From the NCBI GenBank assembly GCA_002633005.1, contig NMRA01000620.1, forward strand, positions 77,520-141,519: a stretch of 64,000 bases of DNA, given 5' to 3'. The DNA comes from Phoronis australis. Taxonomy: Eukaryota > Phoronida > Phoronidae. Shown here piece by piece: positions 44,580 to 58,600 of this stretch; the stretch's first letter is position 1, and each line of letters starts with the position of its first letter. The notes beneath the pieces are model-generated. The model saw only the letters and a list, made by a program, of their open reading frames with translations. It made no database searches and was not told the DNA's origin. Both the position numbers and the translations under genes were made by a program.

Positions 44580-45270
44580 CATTTGATTGAACACAACACC
44601 GTATTGAATCAACCACATTTTACCAGTGTCTTCTCTTACGTACGTAGCAAAAAGTGAGACTTGGATCAATCTGATACAGGAGTTCCGGTGTTCATTGTGT
44701 GCGGTGAAAACAGAAATCAAGAGAATGCGATTATTTCGAAATGCATCGCTTATCTTCAGTGCATAACGTAGAATGTTAGTCATTAAGCCACATCTATATA
44801 TACATGTATATATACAAAAATATAAGTGCGCCTGAATACCGTCCGTCCAGCATCTGCTGCTATATCTCCAAAACGCCTTGCTTGGAGTTGTTCCAATTTT
44901 ATGCACGCGCATATTCAAATGAACATCACGTTGCAGGGCCGTAGGAAGCGGGGAGCACGTGCCCCCCCAAAAAAATTTGAAGACGTAAGAGTCAAACCGT
45001 GGCAACCGACATAGGAGTGAAGCAGGGGACAGTCGAGAAATAAAAGACTGCGAATACCGATAAGAGGGAAAATTCAAGAGAACATTTGGCAATCAAGCAT
45101 CAGTGCACGGTTTACCCTTTGAGGACCTTAGCCAGGACATTGTTGTTAGGGTCTCCGTTTTTGCAGTATAGGTCGTCTAAACGCACTTGAAACGTACATT
45201 TAATCATTCATACATGTACTTCGAAAGTTCGAGAAAATTTGTAAAGAGAAACTTTTGCTGAGCGTATTAA
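44580..45270. other. No gene recognised
   Basis: Intergenic sequence. A ~520-bp minus-strand open frame (44574-45092) has no domain I recognise and no supporting splice context. ATATATACATGTATATAT at about 44797 is a short palindrome. Confidence 0.35.
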
Positions 45271-45950
45271 TTCACTGGTCCAGGATTTTTAAATTCAATA
45301 AAACAATGTTGCGCATTCAAAATTATATTTTTCCAGAGGCCCCTCTATGGTAAGGGACAGCGGAGACAACTGTCGCTCTAGTTTTTCGTGTTTTTTTTCG
45401 AAATACTTCATTTGAGAAAAATTGATGACCTTACATATGACATCAATTACTGTGCATTTCCTGATTTTTGAAAATATATCTCTTTTCACATTTAGGAGCC
45501 CAGTCCTTGAAGGGGGCCATTGATGACATTCAAGTGGTCACCCTATTGACAAATTCTCAGTAAGGGGCCGCTTATGGAGAGAGGAGACAATGTTGGAATC
45601 GTTTCCTCCTACTTTCCTGCTCTTTGTGAAATCGTGCTGATGAAGGTCACTTCTTGCGGGGTCACACGACGATGGAATGAACTGTCACTCTTTCCCAAGC
45701 TTAATGATGTTTCGCCTTTCAGTAGACGGGACCCTCTGTCGGTGCGGTGATTCGGGAGAATCGTCCCATTGCCCCTCTATACACCTTCGACATGACACAG
45801 TGCCAATTATTCATGAATGTAACCTGAGATTTTTCGAATTCATCAAAAACACCGAACATTCGTGCACAGCACAGGAGTATCAAGACATTCTATCCGAAAA
45901 ACCAAAAAATGTGAAAAATACAGTAAAATAGGCCGCCATCGAAAAAGGTG
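45270..45950. repeat. Dispersed repeat family D, copy 1
   Basis: Shares ordered blocks with 55130-55600: AGGAGCCCAG...TTGA-GGGGG, TTATGGAGAGAGGAG, then ATTCGTGCA...CAAGACATTC and ATAGGCCGCCAT. Same orientation, strongly diverged, no protein. Confidence 0.62.
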
Positions 45951-47530
45951 GATCCTTGAAAAACGTGAAGGTCACTGTGAATTACATTATACACGAAAGG
46001 ACTATTTCCGATGGTTAGTTATGAAATAATGTTACCTTTTCCCATAGCAGAAGAACAGCATTTTTTAAGGTCGTTACTATAGGAGTTGTTTGTAAGGAAT
46101 TCGTGCCTGTCACAGACTGTCGTGCTACGAATTGTGATGACCGTGTAGATGTCATGAATGTCGGACAGCTCTAAAAAGTCTCCCAAGATGTTCTTTCAGT
46201 TCAAATGACAATAAATTGTTTGGCGTAATCTATTTTGCCCGGGGTACGCCACGAGCTGTGTTGCAGAGTAAAACAAGAGGAGGATTGCGAATAATGTCAT
46301 TTATTATGACCTAACTAGATAAAACTAACTAAGACTCTGCAAGATGGGCATGGACAAAACGCCATAATGGCAGCACAGGAATGCTGACATCGACTTTGGA
46401 ACTAGATTAGTGGTTTGAATTCACAAATCGTAGTTCGAAAAAGAAATTTATGTCCATAAGTAAATAAAATTAAACTCATCGCTCATTAACTTGGGAATGT
46501 TGTCTTTGCACTTCCTTCATGTATGTTTTCTAGATTCCAGTAGTATGAATTTTTGTTCTTCAAAACTGAATCGTTTGCTTACCATTCTTATGCATACTAT
46601 GAAGACGGAGTACGTCATGACTGACGCACCCACGTTAAAAATAAGGTGCAACCATGCAGTAGGATCGCGCAAAATCTCTACGGAAACGGAATTTGAACTC
46701 CAGGCGTTGAAGGGTGTATATTTTGGGACACACTCTGTATCATTTTTCCCAGCTACCCGACAGAGACTGGACTACCGGTGGTGTTTCAACAAGGGGTTTT
46801 GAAACAGCCTCAAAGGCCCTATATCAGGGACCTCGAGACCACACCCAGTTTTCCAAAAATTCCTTCCCGAAACTAGATCATAATAAAACAACCATAGAGC
46901 CAATGCACAGGGATAGGGACGAGCTAAGCTGCCTGTCTCCAGTGAATAATAGCTGAGCTAAGCAGCGCTAAGAATTGGTTCATCTGAATTTTGACACTGT
47001 TATTTCTTAGTTACTTGAAGTAGCTCCCAGCTACCCGTCAGTGCGCTGACCCTGTAGGGTCATTTTTATTCTCAGTGAAACGTTAGTTCACGGTTTCTTA
47101 ATTCCTGATAGTTGCATCTCTAGGATTGCCACCCCACCCCCATCCACCTATGGGGACGTGGGGGACTCCGTACAAATATGTCGCCATCAGGAGATCAGGA
47201 TAGGGGGGAAGGGCGCCAGGTGGAGGTTGTGGCGACAGAAAGAGGGGAGTAGTTTGACGAAGTCAGATTCATTCGTGACCCCCCCCCCCCGGTCACAATT
47301 ATTTTTGCATTCCTACGGGACTGTGGTGGTACATAGTACCTTCATCTCTTGGTGTCCGCCATCCACTCACAGTGTTGCATCAGTCCGGCCCTGAAGGGTC
47401 TTATTGGGATTTGGTAAATACGTCACTAGGAAGCTGATGACCGACGACATGTTTCGTTCAGACTGATCGAATTACCTCTTTACCTTCTATTCAGTTGTCA
47501 GTTATACTGTTCGCGTTTTTTATCTGGATC
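45951..47530. other. No gene recognised
   Basis: Intergenic DNA with scattered short open frames and a poly-C run at about 47280. Nothing with domain or splice support. Confidence 0.35.
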
Positions 47531-47539
47531 TTCTTCAAT

Positions 47540-48040
47540 AGATGTTTAAAATTAAGCCGGGATAAAATGAAGCCTTCCCATTCGCTGGTGGATCTGACGT
47601 ACTTACTAATTTTCATAGCCATATTTACATTTTTGCGTCCGCTTCTCCACCAAATTGCTCGAAGGATGTACATGTATTCCTGCCTAGCAGACGACGACTG
47701 TCGTCCTGCTGATTCACCATATGTGTTCTGGTCCCACAAGCCCAACAACGTTGGCGCCCCCGGGGGCGGGCAACCAAAGTTTGTTTTTCGTGTTCCCTGC
47801 CAGTGTCGGTATATTTCATTAACCTCTTGGGGGACCTTTGGGAAGATTGGGATGTACTGCTTTCCTATAAACTTGTTTACGGATGATGAAAACTTTCAGC
47901 CGGATCTCACGACCGCTGTATCCCATAACGGTAATTTAACTTCTTAGTGTGTTTACCTCTGTATCTTTAAAATTCCTTGGCAAATCTACATGAAATTTTA
48001 CAAATGGGTTTCCGTAAAAGAGACGGCGATGTATGCTCAT
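47540..48040 (-). repeat. Dispersed repeat family B, old inverted copy
   Basis: Matches the 39490-40560 block module by module (CTCTGTATCTTTAAAATTCC, TTTGCGTCCGCTTCTCC, and GGGTTTCCGTAAAAG), but more diverged. The 150-codon open frame over it is incidental. Confidence 0.55.
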
Positions 48041-48929
48041 TTTCCTTGAAAGTGTAAAACATAAGTTCATCATTTAACATCAACTCGATACACAAGTAAT
48101 GTGCGCAACTTCTTAACCTGTGCAAACCCGCTATATTCAGCACAAAAGATGCAAATGAGCCAGCCGACAAGTATTGCATGAAGTTGAGATATTACATACT
48201 ATACTTTAAAAAAACTAAAGATAAGTTTTAAAGTTCTGTAATTCTGTGCTCAAGCATGTAATGATTTTCTTGGGAGATTTTCTAAAAATCCTAGTTTGCA
48301 CTTGATGATTCCAACATTAAAGCTTGAAGTCACGTGTTGTTAATATTGATTCCGATAGACTACACTACACGCGCAGCTCAACTCATAATTCATCATCAAG
48401 ATGGCGGACCACTCCGCTCTTCGTAAACCACGTGACTTCAACTCTTCTATATTTATCTCATTGGGCAGCTCTCAATCATAGATATCACATAGTATCTAAA
48501 CAGATACCCAATACTTTGAAATTAGTTGTCTCGCGAGATATTTGTTAAGAAACTGTAGTGAACTCTAGCGATAGATATTGTAACTTTCTGGCTTTTTAAG
48601 TTCCCTTACCCTAAGGTAAAACGAATATGGTAGCGAGACATAGACCGGCAGCCCAGAGCACTTAGCATAGATGAACGAGGTACCAACATCTGACCACGGG
48701 AGCATTTAGAGTCCACCTCAGTATGTACAGAAATGGACGTCTGCCGTTGTCTGCACTCTGGGTGTGACCCCTGGGGGCCTTATAAAGGGCCCAGAAAATG
48801 AGCTAGACTAGATATTCGAGGTACCAGCCAAAACTGATTTAAAACGAACAATAGTACCGCACTGAACACCGAATGACCCATGACAGACAAATTGCACTCT
48901 GGAATGGGTCCGGCAGAAACCAAAAAGGA

Positions 48930-49000
48930 NNNNNNNNNNNNNNNNNNNNNNNNNNNNNNNNNNNNNNNNNNNNNNNNNNNNNNNNNNNNNNNNNNNNNNN
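48930..49000. other. Assembly gap (71 N)
   Basis: N run inside the left repeat array of the 48641-52345 element. The right side has three repeat units, so the left array is probably collapsed here. Confidence 0.99.
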
Positions 49001-49444
49001 AAAATCTCAACCACGGTGTGCCATTTTTGAGACAGTTAGATTTTCAAGGTATCGGCTTAAACTGATTTAAAACCAACAATCGTGCTGAACTGAAAACCAA
49101 ATGACCCGTGAAAGACAAGACAAATTTTACTCTGGAAATAGTCGGCCAGAAGCCCATAAATGACCTTAAAAATTTAGCTACAATTGTCCATGCAACTTCC
49201 CCGTGCTAGTTCAAGTACTCGGGTGGGAAACCTAATCAACTGGACAACAAGATGTTAAAAATTGCACCACGGAAATCGAAGTACACATATTCTCAATTGG
49301 TGACAATAGTGGTGTATTTAATAAGTTAACTGCAAAAATGGGAACGCAGGAAACAAAAACTAATTATAGAAAACTTTCGTTCACTAAAGCCATTGTTTAC
49401 TCTCATGATCACAAGAAGCGAAAAGCAGACGGGTGTCAAGATAT

Positions 49445-50411
49445 GAGACAGTTAACTCGCCTAGTGGTAAGTTTTTGAAGAAATTTTTACATGATGTCGA
49501 AATTCAGTGTTTTAGTTTCGCGGAGTCATTTGTCGATGGCCGATATAATGTCCTCCGTGATGAAATAAAAATCACCCCTAATTTGGTGAGCAGCCACGTG
49601 GTGGAGTCCCAATGCTATTTAAATAAATATATAAACAACTACGTGTTTCGTTAACAAGGGGTCTCGCTGCAGCATTGCCTGGTCTGCATGCAATGACAGG
49701 GTGTGACGTCACAGCAGCACCGCATAGGAAAGGGAAAGTGAGGCCTCTGAAAATCCTGATGAAAGACTCATCTGGGACACTTATCAGCTTCTCAGAGTTA
49801 ATTAGCGTAGATGTCCCAGACGAAAGAAAGTTAGAAGAATACATAACATGCCTCTTATTAGGGAGGAGTCAAAGATGTCAATGAAGCGAGATATCTGAAA
49901 TTAATCGAGATGACTGGAAAAATAAACAAGGTTATAACTGTAATTGATAAAATATAGTTCATAAAAGTAACGAAAATAGTTGCAAATGTTTTCGTAGTAT
50001 TAAACCAAAAGGCCGAGTTTCACGTCATACTTAAGAAACAGTAAATTGTGGTGAGGTTTTATGTTTTTGTTCGTCAGATTTTGGACAATTGGGCACTCGT
50101 CAATAAAATGTTCCCACTATTTATTTCAGGAAAAGCCGATGTCCAACATCAAGAAGATTGACTGCGCATTGCTTCCTCCTTGCTGAAAGACATTATTGAA
50201 CAACTTCAAACAAGCCCATTGTGTTTGCTTGCTCTGGGGTCAAGTGGATTCGGCCAGTCCGGCCGGGAAACGGTTTGCAGTGGATCCTCTTACCTACGGT
50301 TGGAATGTACAAGATGGATACTACACTCCCGAATGGTTTTGTGGATCTGCCGTTCTTGATGTCCTTTTTGAAGGTGTTGGTCTTTTACAAGAAAACCAAG
50401 CCGATCAATAG
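49445..50411 (+). pseudogene. Decayed transposase of the 48641-52345 element
   Basis: Three pieces in order: SRYETVNSPSGKFLKK with VESQCYLNKYI (49433-49654); LPGLHAMTGCDVTAA then HRKGKVRPLKIL (49660-49884); and DCALLPPC-stop-KTLLNNFKQA then YGWNVQDGYYTPEWFCGS (50140-50411). The H-A-x-TGCD-x-T, LPPC...L...RA and GW...DG...P.WF motifs belong to a protein family common in cnidarian and other invertebrate genomes and tied to mobile DNA; I cannot name the superfamily. An internal TGA and frame changes mark it as dead. Confidence 0.6.
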
Positions 50412-51416
50412 GTAGAGGAAATTGGGCTACGACGAAACAAGCGAGCCCTAATCAAGCTGGAGTAGCAGTGACGAATCTGATATTGAAACGTATTAAAACT
50501 AACAGGAAACTGCTGTTGACATTAAACATATACATGTAGTAGCTTGATGTTCTCGCCGATCTGTTACGATGATGTTTGAAAGTGTTGCTCTATTTCATGT
50601 AGTTAATTTTGATTAAAGAAGGTTTTTAAAAACACGTTTGTTACTTTTCTTTCAACGTATTGTTTAGTAGTCAATGAGATGAAATGGATCTTTGGAAATA
50701 AATTTCGTGGCTCCTCGGGCGCTAATATATGGGCCATATGTTGTAGCTGACGTATCCTTTCTGTTGGCAGTTTTGATAGCGTTTGATATTAAACACAATC
50801 TGCGTTCTTAAACTTCATTGAGTGGGTTGGTTTCAGACAGTTCCTGATATCCCAAAGTTTTACTGTTATCAGGTACTTTCCAAAATGCTTACACTCCGCC
50901 ATCATCCATTTGACAATTACCAGTGTGAGAGCTCAGTAGACGCAAAAGTATAAACTCATCATCTAATATGTCGTATATTTTCAAAATTACTTACCGCCAG
51001 TTGAGATTTCTGGGTCTGACGAGCACAACCCACACTGGTTTTTAACTGTCATAGGGTATTTGGTAACCAGTAAGATCTACACTGTATTTGAATCACATGG
51101 AATTATTATTTATTGTGGTACCCCGAATGATGACCTAGCTCCTTTTAGGTGTGATTGAGTTTCTGGCCACGCCTTTCAGAGCACAATTTTAGTGTTGTCT
51201 GTCATGGACCTGGTGCGGCACGATTCATGATTGGTTTTAAATCAGTTTTAGCCGGTACATCGGGTATCTAATGTACCTCAAAGTTTCGATAGCAGATACT
51301 GTGGATGAGATTTTTGAGGGTTTCTGCCAGGCACCGAATCCAGAATGTATTTTGTCTGTCATAGGGCATTTAGTGACCTTTGACATGTATTGAACCTCAT
51401 GGAATTGATTTTGTGT

Positions 51417-52180
51417 GGTACCTCGAATGTATGTGCTGGCTCGTTTTTTTTGGGGGGGGTTTGGTTTCTGCCGGACCCATTCCAGAGTTCAATTTGTCTG
51501 CCATGGGTCACTTAGTGATCAGTGCGGTACTAGTGCTCGTTTAAAACCAGTTTTGGCCGGTACCTCGAAAACCTAGTCTAGCTCACATTTTTAATGGCAT
51601 ACCATGGTTGAGATTTTTGGGGGTTTCTGCCGGGCACAATCCAGAGTGTAATTTGTCTGCCATAAGGCATTTAGTGATCTGTGACATGTATTGAATCATA
51701 TCGAATTGGTTTTGTGTGGTACCTCGAATGTATGTGCTAGCTCATTTTTGGGGGGTCCTTTTTGGTTTCTGCCGGACCCATTCCAGAGTGCAATTTGTCT
51801 GTCATGGGTCATTTGGTGTTCAGTGCGGTACTTTTGTTCGTTTAAATTCAGTTTTGGCCGGTACCTCGAAAATCTAGTCTAGCTCACATTTTTAATGGCA
51901 TACCGTGGTTGAGATTTTTGGGGGTTTCTGCCGGGCACAATCCAGAGTGTAATTTGTCTGTCATAAGGCATTTAGTGATCTGTGACATATATTGAATCAT
52001 ATGGAATTGGTTTTGTGTGGCCCCTCGAATGTATGTGCTAGCTCATTTTGGGGGGGTCCTTTTTGGTTTCTGCCGGACCCATTCCAGAGTGCAATTTTTC
52101 TGTCATGGGTCATTCGGTGTTCAGTGCGGTGCTATTGTTCGTTTTAAATCAGTTTTGGCTGGTACCTCGAATATCTAGTC
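51417..52180. repeat. ~300-bp tandem units inside the right end
   Basis: GGTACCTCGAATGTATGTGC at 51418, 51719 and (as GGCCCCTCGAATG) 52019 begins successive ~300-bp units, each made of two related ~150-bp halves containing TTTCTGCCGG and CAATTTGTCTGTCAT-type motifs. Confidence 0.85.
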
Positions 52181-52349
52181 TAGCTCATTTTCTGGGCCCA
52201 TTGTAAGGTCCCCAGGGGTCACACCCAGAGTGCAGACAACGGCAGACGTCCATTTCTGTACATACTGAGGTGGACTCTAAATGCTCCCGTGGTCAGATGT
52301 TGGTACCTCGTTCATCTATGCTAAGTGCTCTGGGCTGCCGGTCTAACAG

Positions 52350-55130
52350 GCTGGGCTCATACTCAATGTCACTGAGGAAGAAAATGTGAAGTACATCATT
52401 AGTTTGAGCTTTGAACATGAAAACCAGTTGGTTGACTTGTTAAGGTAATTTATCCAAACTACCACATTAATTTCTAAGTGACAAAATACATCCCACGTCT
52501 CTGTAACGTCAACTGGACTAATGGTGCGTCTTCAATAATTTGTAATAAAAATAGAAATTTCACTATGAAGGTAGGAAATCGCGTACATTTACCAGAAATT
52601 CAATTATATGTTCTCGCCTCGCAATTTATTTTATGCTTGCACGATAATCTCTTGGCCACTGGTTTACAATCCCGGAGTTACTTAATCCGCTCTCCATGTT
52701 TTGCCGCCAGGGAAATTCTAATTGTTTGGACTTCAGATGTATACTTGAAATAGCATCCTATCTAATATTTTTGTAATATTTTGTAGTAAGCTAAGATGTA
52801 TTCATGCGAGTCTTTACACCGACTTTCGACCAAACTCCAGCCGTGAAGTATTTCTAACAACATAAGACTAGATAACCAAAATTACATTGATGTATATAAA
52901 GATGACAAAATTTGAAGACTCCTCCCCAGGCAGGAGTAAAATAAGATAAGAATTAAGTGTGCTAGTTGGTTTTTACTTTATTTGCTTGCCTCCAATTTAA
53001 TACATTATAAAGGAATTATGACACAAGTCCGACCTATTTGCAAAATATTGTCAACTAAACATAAGATGTGCAATAAAATTAAGCTTGTTTCTCTGAGCAC
53101 GCATTTTAAAAAAGTGCGTAGTCATATGCTGCAACAATGACAAATTAAAGGTCCCCAAAATCTCAGAGCAGCGAGGGTAGATGGAGAAGAAACACGCAGA
53201 GTTTTGAAATCATTAATTGTATATTTTATTCTACTGTTATTTTTAAAATAGTGTTCTTTCATCGTAGGAGGAACAGTCATAAAACATTTTTTCAAATCAC
53301 AAGAATTTCATAGTGGCTTTCCACCAGGAGCGGCTAAATATTCACTGCTGGGATTTCATCTTGCTTAGTCAAAGTTCACCAAAATATGAATGTCTTAGAG
53401 AATTGTTTCAGATGACAAAAATCAACTTGTGATTTTACCGAAATTCTGCTTGTACCAAACTTCATTGAACCATAATAAAATTGTTGCAATATAAGTCTAC
53501 GGATCAGTCAATTTTTGTAAATAAATTAACACGTAAATAACTACACGAGCAGGTTATCAGCAATAACCGTGACAAATTGGACCCATCACTTAGCAACACA
53601 CTGTTAGAGCTAATTGCACACGCAGTGCAGACTTTTCAAATTGGTAATTAGTTAGATCATGGAATTTGCGCAGACAATTCCCAAAGGAACCAGTACAGCT
53701 ACAGTTAATTGATCGGGTTTCACGGAGAGGAGGCAAGTAGACGAAGCCGACCACGAGAGTTTGGGCCGCTTCCCCCGCCAATCAGTTTTCAGAATCTGCT
53801 GTGATTTATTCCAGTGGTAATTTGCCGCTGTTTCTGCTTTAACTTACACTCTAAAAATCGCTGAAATCCTGATCCACCGTAGTCTGTACGTGCACGTTGA
53901 GCACCTTAATCGTTAGACACGTACTCTAAATGTAAAAACAGGCATCAAAATATGAATTTGACAGTCTGATCGACACAGCGAGTTTGTTTCGTACAAGCAA
54001 CTCTTTCTTTACCAATAATGCTTCTTAATAAAGAAATACTATACTCGAAATTCTTTGGGAAAAGGAGCGATATTTTGACCAATCAGATTATTGCTTTTGA
54101 GAAATTCACAAGCAGTGTCAAAAGTTTCTATTTTTCGATTCCGGTCAAAAGTGCTGTTTCTTCAATAGTCTCACCCTTTTTATTGTTTGGGCCGCATGTC
54201 CTGATGCTGCTGCGCTTCGCATGGGCTTGTTCTTGCGGTTTTCATGATCAATTCGAAATTTCTACTTGCCCTTATGAATGACTGGCAGTGCTGAACTGAC
54301 ACGGTACAAATGTGTAATCGTCCCCAGGCCGACTCTCCAAGAAAGGATTCACTCAGTGACCGTCAGAAAGTCCGGTTGCTCAAATACTCTTATACGAAAA
54401 GCATATAATTTAAAATACTGAGAAAGAGTGATTCCCTCGTCGGGCAGTTACCATCCTTGACATAACAGATTACACCATTTTCCTAAAATAGGGAAAGAAA
54501 CGTTTTATTGATTCCATCTTTAGGGAATCTTTCGTTAAAGAATAGAAACAATAAAACAGAAAAAAGTTAGGGATGGAGACCATTCATCAGGCCAGCTCCA
54601 AAAGCTACTATTGTATTTATATGACCATCTACAATCCCTAAAATGGAAAAGAGTGTAACATTAATTGTCGTGTTGGATCGTCCGGAGTAGACACCTGGTC
54701 AACTCTGGACGATCAGAAAAGAAAACGTCTGCGCTCGATTATCTTTTTTATTGTACTTAAATCTGACATTCAGACACGAGCAAGCTGTCGTTTGATTTCA
54801 CTTTTTGCCTTTTTGTGTGTGGAAAAAAGTGGAATGACAGACGACTTTGTTATCCCCTGCCTATGAGGGGTACCTGAGAGAAATAAAATTTTGCATTCCC
54901 TAAAACTTTTTTCTTCAGCTTAAAAATCTGAATCAGCTTCCACTTCAAAATCTGTGCATAGCAAATGTATCGGACTTTGAATTGTGTATGACTGAGAGCG
55001 CGTTTTCATGTGAGCACGGCATTTTTTAAATCTGGCCAAGGGGCCTCAAGGTAAATCTAGCACTGGTTGGTGGCCAATCGGCTTTAAATTTTCTTTCTCC
55101 TTGTATATCACTTGATAAAAAATGAGATAG
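52350..55130. other. No gene recognised
   Basis: AT-rich intergenic DNA. Short open frames (for example 52478-52753 and 54018-54281 plus strand) show no domain or splice context. Confidence 0.35.
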
Positions 55131-55600
55131 CATCACTGCTACTCATTCCCTGTTTTTTTAGAAATGATCGACCCTTTAGGTGCCCAGCGCTTGGAGGGGG
55201 TCCGTTGATAACATCCATGCGGTCAGTACGCTTTTTGCGTTTTTATCAATAACTTTTTTAGATGGCACTTATGGAGAGAGGGGATCTATTGCTTCTATTT
55301 TCTTGTTTTCGTGAAAGTGCATAGTTAATGATATTTAGCCTTTCATAGTAAGACGTACATATACCCTATCAGACAGGTCCTATCTCGGACGGGCAGCCCG
55401 CAAAAGTTGATCCTTTCCTCCTCAATCTGCCACCAAAGTCCATTATATATGACGAGAAGAGGAAAAAATTCCAAATTCTTCAAAACAACGAATTCGTGCA
55501 AAGCATAGTACTACCAAGACATTCGGCCCCTATAGGATTGTATAGAAAACACAATGGGATAGACCGCCATTTAAAGTGGAAGTTTGAAGAAGTCACCGAA
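55130..55600. repeat. Dispersed repeat family D, copy 2
   Basis: Ordered match to 45270-45950, with AGGTGCCCAGCGCTTGGAGG, TTATGGAGAGAGGGG, then GAATTCGTGCAAAGC, CAAGACATTC and ATAGACCGCCAT. Confidence 0.62.
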
Positions 55601-58600
55601 CACTATCTGTGAATTAGACGAAAGGAATGTTTTCAGTTTCATCAGTCGAAAGACATCGCTAACTGATGTAACTTTCAGCCTTGTTTATGATTGCCTTATT
55701 TTTATCATTAATTTTTTAAAGAGTTCGAGGTCAGCGGAAACCTCATTTGATATGGCTGCAGTTGAGTGAGTACGCATAATACATGAGTCAGCTGTCACTA
55801 AATACGGCAGCGATTTTTGGTGGTGATGTACCGTCTAACACATAAAATTTAAAACAAAATAATTTTATTCAGCTAAGTGACCAAACACATTGTAATTGTA
55901 CTGAATGGGCATTATTTGTGCTCAATCTTGGACTATGTGCATTAAAATCCAAGCGGAAACCGCATCTTTAAGCGATCTGGGCCTAAAAATAGTATCTTCA
56001 TTTCAACTGCCGTAGGCTCATTATAGGATTTTTGTTATCTTAATTGGACTTTCCAAACCAAAATCTTTATTATTATCGTGTGACATTCCAGTTCACAGAT
56101 TTTGAACGGTGTGATCAATAGGGTGGCAGGCTGTCCTTCGTAAAGCGCTGTAGCAACGCCGATCCGATGCGTTTGAGTCAAGGAAACGATTATTGAAAGC
56201 AAAACAAAGGTATCGATAACACGACCATCAAACATTCTGCTGAAAAGCCACAAGTTTTGTATAAGTTTGTTTGGCAACTCACTGACTAAGCAGCGGACAC
56301 CGGTTATATAGAAACAAATCGCGGGCGAACGAGTCTTCGGGCAGCGACTGATCTTAATGTTCTTGTAGCAAAGTATCGCCAGTTTAAGGGGCAATGGACC
56401 CGTGTTCCGTCAAAAAGGTAGCTTTTGGTTAAGATCACTCTTAGCTTTAATATTTGTATCAACGTCTTCCTCACTCAGAGGAGAAATGGTTTTCGGTCGT
56501 GCAAACAACGGGTAGTACGTTATTTCTCGAGACTATGTTCGGCGAATAAAATTTCATTTGGTGACTAGCCGACTTGTAGAGCCCACTTTGAATCAATAAC
56601 GAAATGTTAGTTCCTTCCAAGCCTAGAGAGCGCACGTATTTATGGCTAAGGAATAATTTGAGTCCAATTTCATAAAGGTTAGTGGTGTACATTAAAATCT
56701 GTTTGTTGCGAAAACTGGACTGTTTTAACCAACACATTTAAGAGGCCTACATACAATTATGAAACGGGCTTCTGATAATTTTGAACTGATTTTCTTCCAA
56801 AAATCGTCCAAATTTTGGGTCAGATGAAAACGTTCTTTTAGATAGCTACATGTATTATAACTTAGGTAAATACTATTATTCGCAGACTGTTTAAGAAGCC
56901 GGCGCAATGGTAGTGTGAAGGGATTGGAACTACTTTATTTTTCAAATCATTGACAAATTCTTTAAGCGCACGTGTACATGGTACGAGCTATATTAGACGT
57001 ATTCAAGCTTAGTACGTGCTAAATCTCAATTGACGATTTTCAGACCTCTCCATTTGTGAAGTTTTCTGCCCTTTAATGCATCTAGTTTTCTTCAGCCCTT
57101 GGGTAGATTTGCAAAAACTTGCACTCTTATTCTGTCGTAGGTTTTTATTTGCCATCAAACATCTCAGATCTTCGTAAGTACTTGGAAATTGTTTTAAGGG
57201 AGATTTTGATGGCTGACATGTCGGTCATTTGAGGGAAATCGAATGGTTTTAGAAGTCATTCAATGTGAAACTGACTAAGAGTGAGAGTCAGACAGTTATT
57301 TCGTATGTCGTACGAACCGTAAAGTTTCGATTTACCAACAAAGTTATCATCAAGATAAGTTCACCACTAGTTTCAAGTATGTACGCGAATTTCGATTTCC
57401 AATAGTTTTATTCTTCTTTTGATGTAACCTACAAAGAAGTTTTATAAAAACGTCATAGAATAGTCATTTTTAACACTTGCTCACCTACTCAAACTTACAC
57501 CAAGAGTGTCTTAGGCCGGAGCAAACCAATTCACCAGCAAAAAAGGTCACTCTTCTTTGGTTAGACAGTGCGCGTACGTGTTGTGTGCTGGGTGTTGCAG
57601 AGAATTTTCTTTTGACCTTTGTTATTGCAGTGTATCAGTATTCTAGTTTTTGTTTGTTTCTGTGAAGTTAATCGAATCTTTACTTCGCACTGTGGTTTCC
57701 TAATTCTGACTTTCGTCATTCGGCTGCCACTAACGGCAATTTGTGAAGGCTAGTCCGCGGTTGTGATCGGAGTGTTTCGGAAGACCGTAGGACGAAACAA
57801 GTGGTAAAGTCTGCTTGAGAGTTGTATGTTTTGTGTGATCTTTAATTTTTTGGTTATCATTGTACCATAATTGGGAGCAAAGCAAAGTTGCCAAGAGCTG
57901 GAACAGTTGATAAACTCTTATGGAAGATGGGTTACAAGCGCGCAGGCAGTCACGTCGCCTGGGACGCAAACAAAGAAGTGAAAGCGCTCGGAGGAGCGAC
58001 AAAAGGGGAAATTGAGTGAAAAGATGATCACACACATGGAGATGATACGGCTGAAATACAGGATCATTGCATTTCCCTTCTAAGAAAAACCGGTGCGACC
58101 CAAAATAGTACTTGTCGTTACGCCACGGCTAAGTGAAACTGCTAGAATGGCTTGATGGCCCGGGGGTCACTCGCTACACGGCAAGTGCCGGTGCTGCTGA
58201 CAACCAGTAGGCCGCGTCCAAGTCAAACAACTGTAGGTGTATAAAAAGTGTAGCTGGCTAAGACAATTTCCAAGACAACGTTGATATTGAGAATGATCAA
58301 GACATGATAATACGCACTCCACTAGATCTCAGTTACATTTCAAAGTACTTTTTATAGATTAAATGTATTATTCAAAAGTAATGAGAACCAATGATATTAA
58401 TGGAAAATTACCGAACACGAAAAACATTAAGTTTAGTCGAGTACGACAAAAACGTAAGAATTGATTTGAGTGTTGCTAGGAAAGGAGCATGCAGTATCAT
58501 GGCCTGTACGCAATAAACTGAGGACATATCATACCGTGGCAGTCGACACAAGACAGCCCTGGTGGACGACACGCGATATTGAATGATAAATGGCAATGGA

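Larger units (their letters stand above)
48641..52345. mobile_element. DNA transposon with long inverted ends and subterminal repeats
   Basis: The left end (from 48641) TAGACCGGCAGCCCAGAGCA and the right end (to 52345) are reverse complements for about 290 bp, including CAACATCTGACCACGGGAGC and GGACGTCTGCCGTTGTCTGC. If the flanking TA is a target duplication the element starts at GACCGG; ACA on both outer sides is an alternative. Inside the ends are repeats of ~150/300 bp with GGTACCTCGA and TTTCTGCCGG motifs: about three 300-bp units on the right (51417-52180), cut by the N gap on the left. A decayed transposase lies at 49445-50411. No other copy is in the window. Confidence 0.8.

Noticed and set aside
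44574-45092. 172-codon minus-strand open frame downstream of UBE2W
   Set aside because: Composition and context look non-coding; no domain, splice signal or start context supports it.
47495-47947. 150-codon plus-strand open frame with PGGGQP motif
   Set aside because: It coincides with an old inverted copy of repeat family B and is not conserved in the other copies.
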